Part shown: in pieces, positions 18,276 to 27,322 of the stretch | Numbering within the stretch: position 1 is the stretch's first letter | Layout of the letters: every line of letters starts with the position of its first letter | NCBI GenBank assembly: GCA_937872985.1 | Contig: CALMUW010000041.1 | Coordinates: 1 to 46,523 of the forward strand | DNA: 46,523 nt | Direction: 5' to 3' | Origin: an uncultured Alphaproteobacteria bacterium | GTDB lineage: Bacteria; Pseudomonadota; Alphaproteobacteria; Rhizobiales; Aestuariivirgaceae | Program-made: the position numbers and the translations under genes | The notes under the pieces: generated by a model | What the model was told of the DNA's origin: nothing | Seen by the model: only the letters and a program-made list of their open reading frames with translations | The model's database searches: none

Positions 18276-18743
18276 TTACTGCTGTCCCGGAGTGGTCTTT
18301 TCGCCGGACAGTGAAATGGTCCAGTCGGTCTGCTCGCCGGTGTCCACTTCCAGGAAACCGGTCTTCAGGTAGCCGCGCTGCTCGCAGTTCTCGATGCCGC
18401 GGATGGTGAAGATCTTCTTGTGGGTGCACATCATGGATTTGCCGCCCCAGGAGCCACCCTTGTTGTAGTCCTCGGCATAGACGTAATAATAGCGGGCGAT
18501 GAGCGCGCCCTTGAGCAGGGTGAGGCACTTCTGCGGGTCAGCCGGCCACCAGCCCTCGGTGGTCCAGCCGTCCTTGTTCTTGTAGCCGATGGCCACGCCG
18601 ACGCGGCTCGTGGTGTTGTTGCACAGCTTCAGGTCGGCCCTGGCCGGGGCCGCGGCCACAGCCGCCAGCATCATGGCGGCTGACCCCGCCAGCACGAACC
18701 GGGCCAAGGCACGGGCCTGACCGGTAAAACGCTTCTCGCTCAT
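18276..18743 (-). CDS. DUF1036 exported protein
   Basis: A 155-residue exported protein with a signal peptide (cleavage near AAPARA-DLKL). The DUF1036 signature is clear: LKLCNNTTSRVGVAIGYKNKDGWTTEGWW at the mature N-terminus, then KCLTLLKGALIARYYYVYAEDY and MCTHKKIFTIRGIENC. Four conserved cysteines in the mature part suggest two disulfides. The function is unknown. It precedes pyk by 4 bases. The ATG at 18743 is chosen over a GTG at 18749 because the predicted transcript begins at about 18745. Confidence 0.9.
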   Translation of the reverse strand: MSEKRFTGQARALARFVLAGSAAMMLAAVAAAPARADLKLCNNTTSRVGVAIGYKNKDGWTTEGWWPADPQKCLTLLKGALIARYYYVYAEDYNKGGSWGGKSMMCTHKKIFTIRGIENCEQRGYLKTGFLEVDTGEQTDWTISLSGEKTTPGQQ

Positions 18744-18751
18744 GCGCACTC

Positions 18752-18780
18752 TTTATACGGCCTTGGCCGTCCCCTGTGAA
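18752..18780 (-). promoter_or_regulatory. Probable promoter of the DUF1036-pyk operon
   Basis: On the minus strand: TTCACA (18775-18780), 17-bp spacer and TATAAA (18752-18757). Initiation would fall within a few bases of the ATG at 18743, giving an almost leaderless mRNA. A GANTC site (18778-18782) overlaps the -35 element. Confidence 0.55.
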
Positions 18781-18997
18781 TCCGTCCTGCCGCCAGCAGT
18801 CGCCCCGGCACATAACCACAGCCGGGACGGCCCGACAATGGCTGCGGCGCTGCCGTCCGTAGCCCTGTTTTATATGGCCATGCCGGTTTGGCAAGAAGAT
18901 GACGCAGCCCCCTGGCTTAGATGTGGATGGCCGGGGGCGTGCACTGGCCCCGCCCGACACTTCTGACTATGACAGGGGCAATCAAAGGAGACCCGAC

Positions 18998-19270
18998 GTG
19001 GCCAAGACCAAGACCTCGTTTGCCCAGGCCCAGATCAAGTCCATCGTGGAAAGGATCGAGCGGCTGGAGGAAGAGAAGAAGGCGATCGCCGCCGACATCA
19101 AGGAAATCTATGCCGCAGCCAAGGCTGACGGCTTCGACACCAAGGTGCTGCGCAAGGTGGTGAGCCTGAGGAAGCGCGACGCCGCCGAACGGCAGGAGGA
19201 AGAGGCGCTGCTCGATCTCTATCTCGCGGCGCTGGGCATGGCCCCCACGGATGAAACCGCCGCCGCCTGA
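18998..19270 (+). CDS. gapR: GapR-like nucleoid-associated protein (DUF2312)
   Basis: A 90-residue protein of the DUF2312/GapR family: [51 protein letters not shown]. The N-terminal half is a coiled coil. In Caulobacter, GapR is an essential protein that clamps overtwisted DNA ahead of replication forks and RNA polymerase and supports topoisomerases. The start is GTG at 18998, 7 bases after AAAGGAG (18984-18990), which gives the family length; an upstream start would add 33 unrelated residues. It is monocistronic with a terminator at 19293-19317. Confidence 0.92.
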   Translation: MAKTKTSFAQAQIKSIVERIERLEEEKKAIAADIKEIYAAAKADGFDTKVLRKVVSLRKRDAAERQEEEALLDLYLAALGMAPTDETAAA

Positions 19271-19292
19271 AGCGGGCAGCGGAAACGGAAAA

Positions 19293-19317
19293 GGGCGGCT
19301 CGCAGGCCGCCCTTTCT
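19293..19317. terminator. Bidirectional terminator between gapR and the DUF882 gene
   Basis: Perfect 7-bp stem GGGCGGC/GCCGCCC with a 6-nt loop. It is followed by TTTCT on the plus strand and by TTTT on the minus strand, so it can serve both convergent genes. Confidence 0.8.
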
Positions 19318-19336
19318 GATTCAAGCATGCGCCGGA

Positions 19337-20764
19337 CTATTCCGGCATGCTGCCCTTGCCGTCGCGGTTCACCACCAGGGGTGCCGCGGGTGCCATGGCT
19401 GCCGTCGGGGCGGCCATGGCGTCATCGGCGAAGAGCGACAGGCGGCCATCGCGGCGCACGGTCTGGGCCGGGTTGAACACCAGTTCAGGCCACCAGTCGG
19501 TGCCGGCGGCATTGGCGGTGGCGAGCGGCGCACGCAGCGGCGGGCTGGCCTTGGACCGGGCCTTGGCCGGCCGGGCAGCCGGGGTTTCCGGCGCCCCCAC
19601 GTCAACCGCGGTCGTGCCATGATCGGCCTTGGGGGCCACATGCACCACCGGATCGTCAATCACATCCGGGCTGGCCCGCACCAAGGCCGCGGTTTCGGCC
19701 ACAGGCGAGGGCTTGGAGCGGATGATGGTGTTGGGCGGCGGGGCCGAGGCCGGTTCAATGCGCATGTTGGCTGCGGCCATCATGAGAATTTCCACCGGCT
19801 TGGCGCGCGGAATGGGAACGGGATAGCCCTTGGTGATGCCCTCGGCGTCGGCCACCTCGGCATTGTCGGCGGACACCGGCTCAGCCACGGGCGTGGGCTT
19901 TGACTTGGGCAGGACCAGAGCAGCGAGCGGCGTGGCCTTGGCGGGTTCGCGCAGCATCGGCCCTTCGGCGGCATCCGCCGTCAGTTCGGCCATCTCGTCG
20001 GCCATGCCACGGTAGGCCACCTCAACCGGCTTGGGCACCGGCTTCTTGGCCGAGGCCAGCATCTTGGCGGTATAGATGCCGCCATTGCCGCCCAGGCCGA
20101 AGCGGCGGCCAATGGTTTTTTGCCCCTCGCGAATGGCGGAGGCCCATTGACGTTTGGAAATGGCCGGACCCCAATGCCGGACATTGCCCGAATCGATGTG
20201 CAGGAATCCGGTGGGGCCGCCCGCGGAGCGGTAATAGCCCACGCCACCCACCTGGCGGGCCAGGGCGGAGTTGCGGATCCTGATGGTCGGCACGTCGGGA
20301 AAGTAGATGTCGATGGCCTTGCCGCCCATGTGCTGGCTGTGCTTGGCGACGTTGCGGCCAACCCGCTTCAGGAAGGCATTGGTGCGCGGGGAGCGATAGC
20401 CGGAGACGATGTGAATGGGCGCCTTGGAGCCGAGGTCGGCATGCAGCTCATACATCAGGTCGATGGTTTCGGGGTCGATCTTGATCGCTTCATTGCGGCG
20501 CCAGTCGCGCAGGAAATAATTCAGCTTCTTCATGGCCGAGGGAACATAGCGGCCATCGACCATGTAGGTGACGGTAACACTTTCCTTGGTGTGAACGTGA
20601 TAGAGCGACATGGTGCGGGTTTCACCCCCCGCCTTCACCGGCGCGCCAAAGCCCGTCCAGGCACCAAGGGACAAGGCACCGAGCATCGCTGCGGTCGAGA
20701 GATATTTCACCAGGCGCTTTTTCAACGACGGATTATTCCCCACGTCCCCGAGAGTCTTACGCAT
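19337..20764 (-). CDS. DUF882 (YcbK/M15-like) cell-wall protein with long low-complexity C-terminus
   Basis: A 475-residue protein with an N-terminal membrane or signal segment (LVKYLSTAAMLGALSLGAWTGFGAPVKA). A DUF882 domain of the M15 peptidase fold spans about residues 48-210. Zinc-ligand-like residues are visible in SGYRSPRTN, KHSQHMGGKAIDIYFPD and GFLHIDSG, so it may cleave or bind peptidoglycan peptides. The last 250 residues are rich in Ala, Pro and Lys and look disordered. The ATG at 20764 is used; a GTG 9 bases upstream is possible. A perfect CtrA box lies about 155 bases upstream. It follows the L,D-transpeptidase gene on the same strand. Confidence 0.88.
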   Translation of the reverse strand: MRKTLGDVGNNPSLKKRLVKYLSTAAMLGALSLGAWTGFGAPVKAGGETRTMSLYHVHTKESVTVTYMVDGRYVPSAMKKLNYFLRDWRRNEAIKIDPETIDLMYELHADLGSKAPIHIVSGYRSPRTNAFLKRVGRNVAKHSQHMGGKAIDIYFPDVPTIRIRNSALARQVGGVGYYRSAGGPTGFLHIDSGNVRHWGPAISKRQWASAIREGQKTIGRRFGLGGNGGIYTAKMLASAKKPVPKPVEVAYRGMADEMAELTADAAEGPMLREPAKATPLAALVLPKSKPTPVAEPVSADNAEVADAEGITKGYPVPIPRAKPVEILMMAAANMRIEPASAPPPNTIIRSKPSPVAETAALVRASPDVIDDPVVHVAPKADHGTTAVDVGAPETPAARPAKARSKASPPLRAPLATANAAGTDWWPELVFNPAQTVRRDGRLSLFADDAMAAPTAAMAPAAPLVVNRDGKGSMPE

Positions 20765-20919
20765 TACCCACACACCAAACCGGGCCGACCCCGATTCCCT
20801 CTAGTCCGGCCAGAGCAGTGGTGACCCAGACGCCACCTTACGCCGACACGGAGGATTGAACAAGATTAAGGCCACGGTGAGGCAGCCCGCCATCCGGTTT
20901 TCATGATGCCAAGATATGC

Positions 20920-20934
20920 TTAACGCGGGTTTAA
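20920..20934. promoter_or_regulatory. CtrA box upstream of the DUF882 gene
   Basis: TTAACGCGGGTTTAA, an exact match to the CtrA full-site consensus TTAA-N7-TTAA. It overlaps the last codons and stop of the L,D-transpeptidase gene, about 155 bases ahead of the DUF882 start. Part of the match (Leu, Asn, stop) is also coding sequence. Confidence 0.5.
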
Positions 20935-23025
20935 GCCGCCGGTGGTCTCAGGCGCGCCGGGGGCGGCCTGCACCAGCTTAAGCCTGGCCCGCTGCTGACG
21001 CAGGTTGCGCTCGATTTCCAGGGCCTTGAACATGGCCCCGTCACGCCCGTAAATATCATCAAAATAACGGATTTTTCCGTCACTGCCGGGCCAGGCGGTG
21101 AAGTAGGTGATGTGCACCGGAATGGGCTTGTTGAGGGCCACCTGATCATTGAGGCCGGCATCGACCAGGGCATTCACTTTTTCCCGGTCCCAGCCCAGCA
21201 GAACGGCGGCGAAGTCACGGGGGTTTTCCACACGTACGCAACCGTGGCTGAAGGCGCGCACGTCCTGCTTGAACAGCGAGCGCGTGGGGGTGTCGTGCAT
21301 GTAGATGGAATGCTGGTTGGGGAAGAGGAATTTGAGCTCGCCCAGGGCATTGTCCCCACCCGAGGGCTGCTGCACCATGAAGGGCGGCTTGGAGCCGTAG
21401 GCCCCCCAGTTCACCGAGGCGGATTTCACCACCTTGCCCTTGGCGTTGATGACCTTGAAGCCCTGCTTGTCGAGATAGGCAGGGTCACGGAAGAGCTTGG
21501 GCAGGTATTCGTTGACCACAATGGATTCGGGCACGTTCCAGGTGGGGTTGAAGACCACGGTCTCCATCTGGTCGTGGAAGGCGGAGGTCTGGGTCATGGG
21601 CCGGCCGACGATGACCTTGCTATGCCATTCCTCCCGACCGCTGTTCATGACCCGCACGTCATAGGCCGCCTGATTGACGAAGACATGGCGCTGGCCGAGA
21701 TCGCGCGGCAGCCAGCGCATGCGCTCCATGTTGATGGCGAGCTTGCGCCGGATCTCGGCGCTGCGATCGGCGTTCAGGGCCTTGACCGCGGCGTTGTCGA
21801 GCACCCCTGTCGCCTTGAGCTTCACTGATTTCTGGAACCGTTTCAGCGCCAGCGACAATTCCTTGTCCATGACGAGGGGATCGCCCCCGTCGAGGCCGGG
21901 CTTCAGCGCCGGCTCGGTGATGGCCAGCCCTTCCGAGCCCATGGCGGGACTGTTGACGGTGGCGGTGGCGGGCGCGGCCATGGCATTGGCCGGGGCCGCC
22001 ACCTCAAAGCCCAGGGAAGCCAGCTTGCGGCGGAGATCGGCAAGGCGTGGATCACTGCCGCCCGGTTTGACCTGCGGACCCGGCGCCAGAGTGATGGCAT
22101 TGGCTTCCGCTGCCTTTGCCTCCACCTCGGCCAAGGCCTGCTTCAGCGCCTGGTATTGAGGAAGCTGCGGCTGCAGACCCAGAAGCCAGGACTGGGGCAG
22201 GGGCGAGAATTCAAGCGTGCGCAATGCCTCGGCAGGGTCCAGAACGGCAACCTTGATATCGTTGTAGAGCGACAGGCGGGCGGGATCAAACTGGCCGTCA
22301 CGGGCGTCGCGGGCATATTTGAGGGCTGCTGCGGTGAGGCCGACGTCAAGGGCCGCGAGCTTGCTGGTGACGCCGCCCAACTGGGCTTCCGGATCATCGA
22401 AGGAGGCGAGAACCGGCGGCAGATAGGCCTCGGCAGCCATGCCGTCCTTGTCGGCCTGGGCCAGCACGGCAAGGACCAGCCTGGCGCGTTCGGAAAGGGT
22501 GCCGCTCTCCAGCCACAGAGGCCGGAAACCGCTCGCCTGATAATGGGCGAGGATGGCGCTGCGTTCAGCCTGGACGGCGCGAATGCCGCTGTCGCGGCTG
22601 GCCAGAACATCGCGGATGGCCATGGCCTCGGGGCTGGCGGCGGCGAGCCTGGCAAAGGCGGGATCAGCCACCGGCTGCTGCAGCGGGGCCTGATAGGCGA
22701 CAAGGCCCATGCCCAGGCCGGGGATGGGTTCGGGGTCTTCATAGACCGGGGCCACGGGCTTTACCGGCCTGGCCACCACCGGCTTCGGCGCCGTGCCCGG
22801 TGTGCCATAGATGACGTTCACGTCAGTGTTGGGCCGGTCATTCAGCCACCAGGGCAGGTCGCCGGAGGGACGCCGGGGTTTCCGGTTGCCACTGGAAAAG
22901 AGATCGCCGAACAGGCCCTTGCCGCCCCTCTTCGGGGCAAAGAGCGGCTCGCCCGCCAAGGCCGTCTGGCTGGCAAAGGCAGCCAGCACGACAGAAACCA
23001 GAAGCTTCGGCAGAAGCCTTGCCAT
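20920..23025 (-). CDS. L,D-transpeptidase (YcbB/LdtD-like) with peptidoglycan-binding region
   Basis: A 701-residue exported protein with a signal peptide (MARLLPKLLVSVVLAAFASQTALAG). The N-terminal half resembles the scaffold and peptidoglycan-binding segments of YcbB-type enzymes, with LKRFQKSVKLKATGVLDNAAVKALN as the PG-binding repeat. The C-terminal YkuD domain has HVFVNQAAYDVRVM, IYMHDTP and the catalytic SHGCVRVE with His594 and Cys596. Such enzymes make 3-3 crosslinks in peptidoglycan. Two ATGs lie close together (23031 and 23025); GGGGGA ends directly before the first and 7 bases before the second, so 23025 is chosen. It lies 102 bases downstream of a sigma-54 response regulator. Confidence 0.93.
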   Translation of the reverse strand: MARLLPKLLVSVVLAAFASQTALAGEPLFAPKRGGKGLFGDLFSSGNRKPRRPSGDLPWWLNDRPNTDVNVIYGTPGTAPKPVVARPVKPVAPVYEDPEPIPGLGMGLVAYQAPLQQPVADPAFARLAAASPEAMAIRDVLASRDSGIRAVQAERSAILAHYQASGFRPLWLESGTLSERARLVLAVLAQADKDGMAAEAYLPPVLASFDDPEAQLGGVTSKLAALDVGLTAAALKYARDARDGQFDPARLSLYNDIKVAVLDPAEALRTLEFSPLPQSWLLGLQPQLPQYQALKQALAEVEAKAAEANAITLAPGPQVKPGGSDPRLADLRRKLASLGFEVAAPANAMAAPATATVNSPAMGSEGLAITEPALKPGLDGGDPLVMDKELSLALKRFQKSVKLKATGVLDNAAVKALNADRSAEIRRKLAINMERMRWLPRDLGQRHVFVNQAAYDVRVMNSGREEWHSKVIVGRPMTQTSAFHDQMETVVFNPTWNVPESIVVNEYLPKLFRDPAYLDKQGFKVINAKGKVVKSASVNWGAYGSKPPFMVQQPSGGDNALGELKFLFPNQHSIYMHDTPTRSLFKQDVRAFSHGCVRVENPRDFAAVLLGWDREKVNALVDAGLNDQVALNKPIPVHITYFTAWPGSDGKIRYFDDIYGRDGAMFKALEIERNLRQQRARLKLVQAAPGAPETTGGLNPR

Positions 23026-23127
23026 GTCCATTCCCCCAACGGCCCGCACGCCACAAATCTAAACGCCCGGTTGCGGCTTTTCAATGGCGCGCGGGGCCAT
23101 TGGTTCCGCGACCCGCGCCACAGGTTT

Positions 23128-24597
23128 TCAGCCCGTGGCTTCCTCCAGCCCCAGTTCGCGCATCTTGCGATAGAGGGTGGAGCGCCCGATTCCCAGCTTG
23201 CGCGCCACCTCGGACATCTGGCCGCGATAGCGGTTCAGCGCCAGGCGGATCATGTCGGCTTCAACATCCTCGAGCTTGCGCACATGGCCGCCATCGGTGA
23301 CCACGGGAATGCCCAGCGCCACGCCATCCGAGACGGCGGCACCGGGGCTGCGCGGCTGGGGCGCGGCGGGCTGGGCCGGAACCGGCAGGGGCGGAATGGT
23401 GACCTCATAGCCTTCCACCAGCGAAGCGATCTGGGGAAAGTCCTGCACGTCGAGCACATCGGTCTCGCACAGCACGATGGCGCGGAAGATGGTGTTTTCC
23501 AGCTGGCGCACATTGCCCGGCCAGTTATAGGCCTGAAGCATGGCCAGCGCCTGGGGCGTAATGCCATGGACCTTGCGGCCCTCCTCGGCGGAGAGGCGCA
23601 CGATGAAGTGATCGGCGAGCGCGCCGATGTCATCCTTCCGGTCGCGCAGGGGCGGCACCATGATGGGGAAAACGTTAAGGCGGTAATAGAGGTCTTCGCG
23701 GAATTGGCCCGCCTTCACCATCTCGATCATGTTGCGGTTGGTGGCGGAGATGAGGCGGATGTTGATCTTCACCGGCTTGCGCGCGCCCACCGGATCGATC
23801 TCGCCCTCCTGAATGGCGCGCAGCAGCTTCACCTGCATGTCGAGCGGCAGTTCCGCCACCTCATCGAGGAAGAGCGTGCCGCCGTCGGCCTCCTGAAACT
23901 TGCCGATGTGCTTGCCGGTGGCGCCGGTGAAGGAGCCCTTTTCATGGCCGAAGAGAATGGACTCCACCAGGTTTTCCGGAATGGCGCCGCAGTTCACCGC
24001 CACGAAGGGCCTGCCGGATCGTTCGCTTTCGCCCTGGATGGCGCGGGCGATCATTTCCTTGCCGACGCCGGATTCGCCTTCGATGAGAATGGGAATATTG
24101 GACTGGGAGCCGCGGCGGCCGAGGCGGATGACGTTGGCCATGTTGGGGGAGGCGGCGATGAGATCATCAAAGCCGAGTGCCCCGCCCACCTTCTTGTTCA
24201 GGCGCTTCACTTCCTCGGTGAGCGCATTGACCTTGAGCAGGTTCTGCATGGAAATGCGCAGGCGCTCGGGCGAGACGGGCTTGACCACGAAGTCATCGGC
24301 CCCGGCGCGCATGGCCTTGATGACGGTTTCGATGGAGCCCTGCGCGGTCTGGACGATGACCGGCAGGTCGCCGCGCACGCCTTGCAATTTTTCCAGGAAT
24401 TCGAGCCCGTCCATGCCGGGCATGATGAGGTCGAGGATGACCAGTTCGATGGCGGCTCCCGTGGGGCGCTTCAGCAGGTCGAGACCTTCCAGCGCTGAAG
24501 CGACGGGGAGCGGTTCGAAGCCGAAGCGCTTCACCATTTCCTCGAGGATGCGGCGCTGCGCGGGTTCGTCTTCGACAATCAGGACGCGGGTGCTCAT
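23128..24597 (-). CDS. NtrC-type sigma-54-dependent response regulator
   Basis: A 489-residue regulator with three parts. The receiver domain covers residues 1-120, with phospho-acceptor Asp56 in [12 protein letters not shown]. The AAA+ domain has Walker A GESGVGKE at 174-181, the sigma-54-contact loop GSFTGA at 221-226, and Walker B TLFLDE at 241-246. A Fis-type helix-turn-helix lies at the C-terminus ([24 protein letters not shown]). The contact loop has Ser in place of Ala of the usual GAFTGA. No histidine kinase is adjacent, so its partner is unknown. It lies upstream of the L,D-transpeptidase and DUF882 genes on the same strand, suggesting a role in envelope control. The start MSTRV matches the family. 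Confidence 0.92.
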   Translation of the reverse strand: MSTRVLIVEDEPAQRRILEEMVKRFGFEPLPVASALEGLDLLKRPTGAAIELVILDLIMPGMDGLEFLEKLQGVRGDLPVIVQTAQGSIETVIKAMRAGADDFVVKPVSPERLRISMQNLLKVNALTEEVKRLNKKVGGALGFDDLIAASPNMANVIRLGRRGSQSNIPILIEGESGVGKEMIARAIQGESERSGRPFVAVNCGAIPENLVESILFGHEKGSFTGATGKHIGKFQEADGGTLFLDEVAELPLDMQVKLLRAIQEGEIDPVGARKPVKINIRLISATNRNMIEMVKAGQFREDLYYRLNVFPIMVPPLRDRKDDIGALADHFIVRLSAEEGRKVHGITPQALAMLQAYNWPGNVRQLENTIFRAIVLCETDVLDVQDFPQIASLVEGYEVTIPPLPVPAQPAAPQPRSPGAAVSDGVALGIPVVTDGGHVRKLEDVEADMIRLALNRYRGQMSEVARKLGIGRSTLYRKMRELGLEEATG

Positions 24598-24849
24598 GCG
24601 GGACAGACGACTCTGCAAATGACGTGACCATGCCGGACGATCGTCCTGGCCTCCCCGGCGGCCCGGACCCTCACACAGCGGTTCGCCGGGCAGTCTGTCA
24701 GTGAAGGGTAAAGGGGGCCTTAATGGCCTATGCTGTTTCTGGACACTGTGGAAAAGTGAAGCGTTTTCATCTCTGAGTTGAAGCTTGCGCAAAGGTTGCG
24801 GCGCAGGCCATGACACGCCATATCTGGCCGGTGCCATGAGGGAGTGATC
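24598..24849. other. Divergent intergenic region between response regulator and peptidase genes
   Basis: About 250 bases with no gene recognised. I looked for a sigma-54 -24/-12 element and saw none that was convincing on either strand. Confidence 0.4.
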
Positions 24850-26628
24850 ATGCCGAAGAAACCTGAAGCCTTGCCGGAATGGAACCTTGCCGATCTCTAT
24901 GCCGGGCCGGAAGATGGCAAATTTTCCGCCGATTTTGAGCGCGCCGCAGATTGGGCCAGGGATTTTGCCGGGCGCTGGCAGGGCAAGCTGGCCGCAGCCT
25001 CGGGCCACGATCTCGCCGAAGCCGTCAAGGACTATGAAAAGCTCTCGGACCTGATGGGCCGCATCGGTTCCTATGCGCAGCTTTATTATGTCGGCGATAC
25101 CACCGATGCGGCGCGTGCCAAGTTCTATGGCGACTGCAACGCGCGCATGACCCAGATCGCCTCGTCGCTGCTGTTCTTCGAACTGGAGTTGAACCGCATC
25201 GAGGATGCCGCATTGGCCGGGAAGATGACGGTGCCGGCATTGGCGCATTACAAGCCGTGGATCGACAATGTGCGTGAGGAAAAGCCCTATCAGCTCGATG
25301 ACCGGCTGGAGCAATTATTCCTCGACAAGTCGCAGACCAGTGCCGGGGCCTTCAACCGGCTGTTCGACGAGACCATGGCGGGCCTGCGCTTCAAGGTGGG
25401 CAAGGAGAACCTGACCCTTGAGCCCACGCTGGCGCTGATGCAGAACCCCGACGAAAAATTGCGCAAGGCGGCGGCCCAGGCCCTGGCCAAGACCTTTGGC
25501 GCCAACCTCCGCCTCTTCACGCTCATCACCAACACGCTGGCCAAGGACAAGGAAATCTCGGACCGCTGGCGCGGCTTCAAGGACATGGCCGATGCGCGGC
25601 ATCTGTCAAACCGGGTGGAGCCGGAGGTGGTGGCAGCGCTGGTGGCGGCGGTGCGCGCGGCCTATCCGCAATTATCGCACCGCTATTACCGGCTGAAGGC
25701 CAAGTGGATGGGCAAGAAGAAGCTCAACCACTGGGACCGCAATGCGCCGCTGTTCGTGAGCGATGCCGCATTCATACCCTGGGATGAGGCCAAGCAGCGG
25801 GTGCTTGCGGCCTATGGCACTTTCGCGCCCGAGATGGCGGACATCGCGCGGCGCTTCTTCGACGAGCGCTGGATCGATGCGGCCTGCCGTCCCGGCAAGG
25901 CGCCGGGGGCCTTTGCCCATCCGACGGTGCCTTCGGCGCATCCCTATGTGCTGGTGAATTATCTCGGCAAGACGCGGGACGTGATGACGCTGGCCCATGA
26001 ACTGGGCCATGGCGTGCATCAGGTGCTGGCGGCGGGGCAGGGCGCGCTCATGGCGTCAACGCCGCTGACGCTGGCCGAGACGGCCTCGGTCTTCGGCGAG
26101 ATGCTGACCTTCCAGTCGCTGCTCAAGGACACCAGGGACAGGAAGAAGCGCAAGGCGCTGCTGGCCTCCAAGGTGGAGGACATGATCAACACGGTGGTGC
26201 GCCAGATCGCCTTCTATACCTTCGAGCGCAAGGTGCATGAGGCACGGCGCACCGGCGAGCTGACGCCGGACCAGATCAACCGCTTCTGGCTGGAGGTTCA
26301 GGCGGAAAGTCTGGGCGATGCCTTCACCTTCGCCGAGGGTTATGAAAGTTTCTGGACCTACATCGGCCATTTCATCCATGCGCCCTTCTATGTCTATGCC
26401 TATGCCTTCGGCGACTGTCTGGTTAACTCGCTCTATGCCCGCTATCAGGAAAGTGCCGCGGGCTTCCAGCAACGCTATTTCGATATGCTGAAGGCAGGCG
26501 GTTCCAGGCATCACTCGGAACTGCTGAAGCCCTTCGGCCTTGACGCCACCGATCCGGCCTTCTGGCACAAGGGCCTGTCGGTCATCTCCGGCATGATCGA
26601 CGAGTTGGAACGGATGGAAGATGTCTGA
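24850..26628 (+). CDS. pepF: M3 family oligoendopeptidase (PepF-like)
   Basis: A 592-residue cytoplasmic metallopeptidase. The zinc motif HELGH lies at residues 383-387 (TLAHELGHGVHQVLA), followed by the third-ligand helix TPLTLAETASVFGEM. The N-terminal helical domain (LPEWNLADLYAGPEDGKF) and the C-terminal YAFGDCLVNSLYARY block are typical of the M3B/PepF clade, which degrades medium-length peptides. The ATG at 24850 follows GGGAG by about 5 bases; a GTG 6 bases upstream is less likely. Its end overlaps the following GNAT gene by 8 bases. Confidence 0.93.
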   Translation: MPKKPEALPEWNLADLYAGPEDGKFSADFERAADWARDFAGRWQGKLAAASGHDLAEAVKDYEKLSDLMGRIGSYAQLYYVGDTTDAARAKFYGDCNARMTQIASSLLFFELELNRIEDAALAGKMTVPALAHYKPWIDNVREEKPYQLDDRLEQLFLDKSQTSAGAFNRLFDETMAGLRFKVGKENLTLEPTLALMQNPDEKLRKAAAQALAKTFGANLRLFTLITNTLAKDKEISDRWRGFKDMADARHLSNRVEPEVVAALVAAVRAAYPQLSHRYYRLKAKWMGKKKLNHWDRNAPLFVSDAAFIPWDEAKQRVLAAYGTFAPEMADIARRFFDERWIDAACRPGKAPGAFAHPTVPSAHPYVLVNYLGKTRDVMTLAHELGHGVHQVLAAGQGALMASTPLTLAETASVFGEMLTFQSLLKDTRDRKKRKALLASKVEDMINTVVRQIAFYTFERKVHEARRTGELTPDQINRFWLEVQAESLGDAFTFAEGYESFWTYIGHFIHAPFYVYAYAFGDCLVNSLYARYQESAAGFQQRYFDMLKAGGSRHHSELLKPFGLDATDPAFWHKGLSVISGMIDELERMEDV

Positions 26629-27160
26629 GGTGCGCCGGCCGCGGGCGGATGAGGCAGAGGCGGTGGCGTCCTGCCACATCGCCTGCTGGCGCGAGGCCTA
26701 TGCCGCCATCGTGCCCGCCCATATCCTGGCGGGGGCGGATCTGTCTGAGCGCAGCGCGAAGTGGCGCGCCCATCTGGCGGACCCCGATTGCTTCGTGCTG
26801 GCCGCCTTTGACGGCCCGTCATGTCTGGGCTTCATTCTCTCCGGGCCGCCGCGCGATCCCGCCCTGCCGCCGGACGCGGGCCATGTTTCAGCGCTCTATG
26901 TGCGGCAGGCGGCGCAGGAACAGGGGCTGGGGCGGCGGTTCATGGCGGCGGCGGCGCGGGACTGGCTGGACCGGGGTGGTGCGGCACTGGCGCTCGGGGT
27001 TCTGGCGGCGAACGGCAAGGCGCGGGCCTTCTATGAGGCCATGGGCGGCAGACTGATTCACGAGGGCCTGTGGCACTGGCAGGACGTGCCCCTGCCGGAT
27101 GCCCATTACCGCTATGACGATCTGGCCGACCTCGTCCGGCGGGGCGTTCGCGGCACCTGA
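26621..27160 (+). CDS. GNAT family N-acetyltransferase
   Basis: A 179-residue acetyltransferase of the GNAT fold. The acetyl-CoA loop lies in VSALYVRQAAQEQGLGRRFMAAA (about residues 88-110, Q-x2-GLG), and the later strand LALGVLAANGKARAFYEAMGGRL is the usual motif B. The substrate is not predictable. It overlaps the end of pepF by 8 bases and is probably cotranscribed with it. Confidence 0.86.
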   Translation: MSEVRRPRADEAEAVASCHIACWREAYAAIVPAHILAGADLSERSAKWRAHLADPDCFVLAAFDGPSCLGFILSGPPRDPALPPDAGHVSALYVRQAAQEQGLGRRFMAAAARDWLDRGGAALALGVLAANGKARAFYEAMGGRLIHEGLWHWQDVPLPDAHYRYDDLADLVRRGVRGT

Positions 27161-27322
27161 CGGGCGTCGCCCTACCATGGTCGAAACGTCGCTTGGCGCG
27201 CTTGCTCCACCCCCATGGCAGGGCTAGAAGGTTCCCCGGGTCCTGGGACTCATTCCCTTTCACCGGTCGCGTCGGGTTCTGCCGGATGCGGCCTGACGCT
27301 TATTCAACGCACGGCGTGTTCC

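Noticed and set aside
24598..24849. Sigma-54 promoter between the response regulator and pepF
   Set aside because: No GG-N10-GC arrangement with convincing flanks on either strand.
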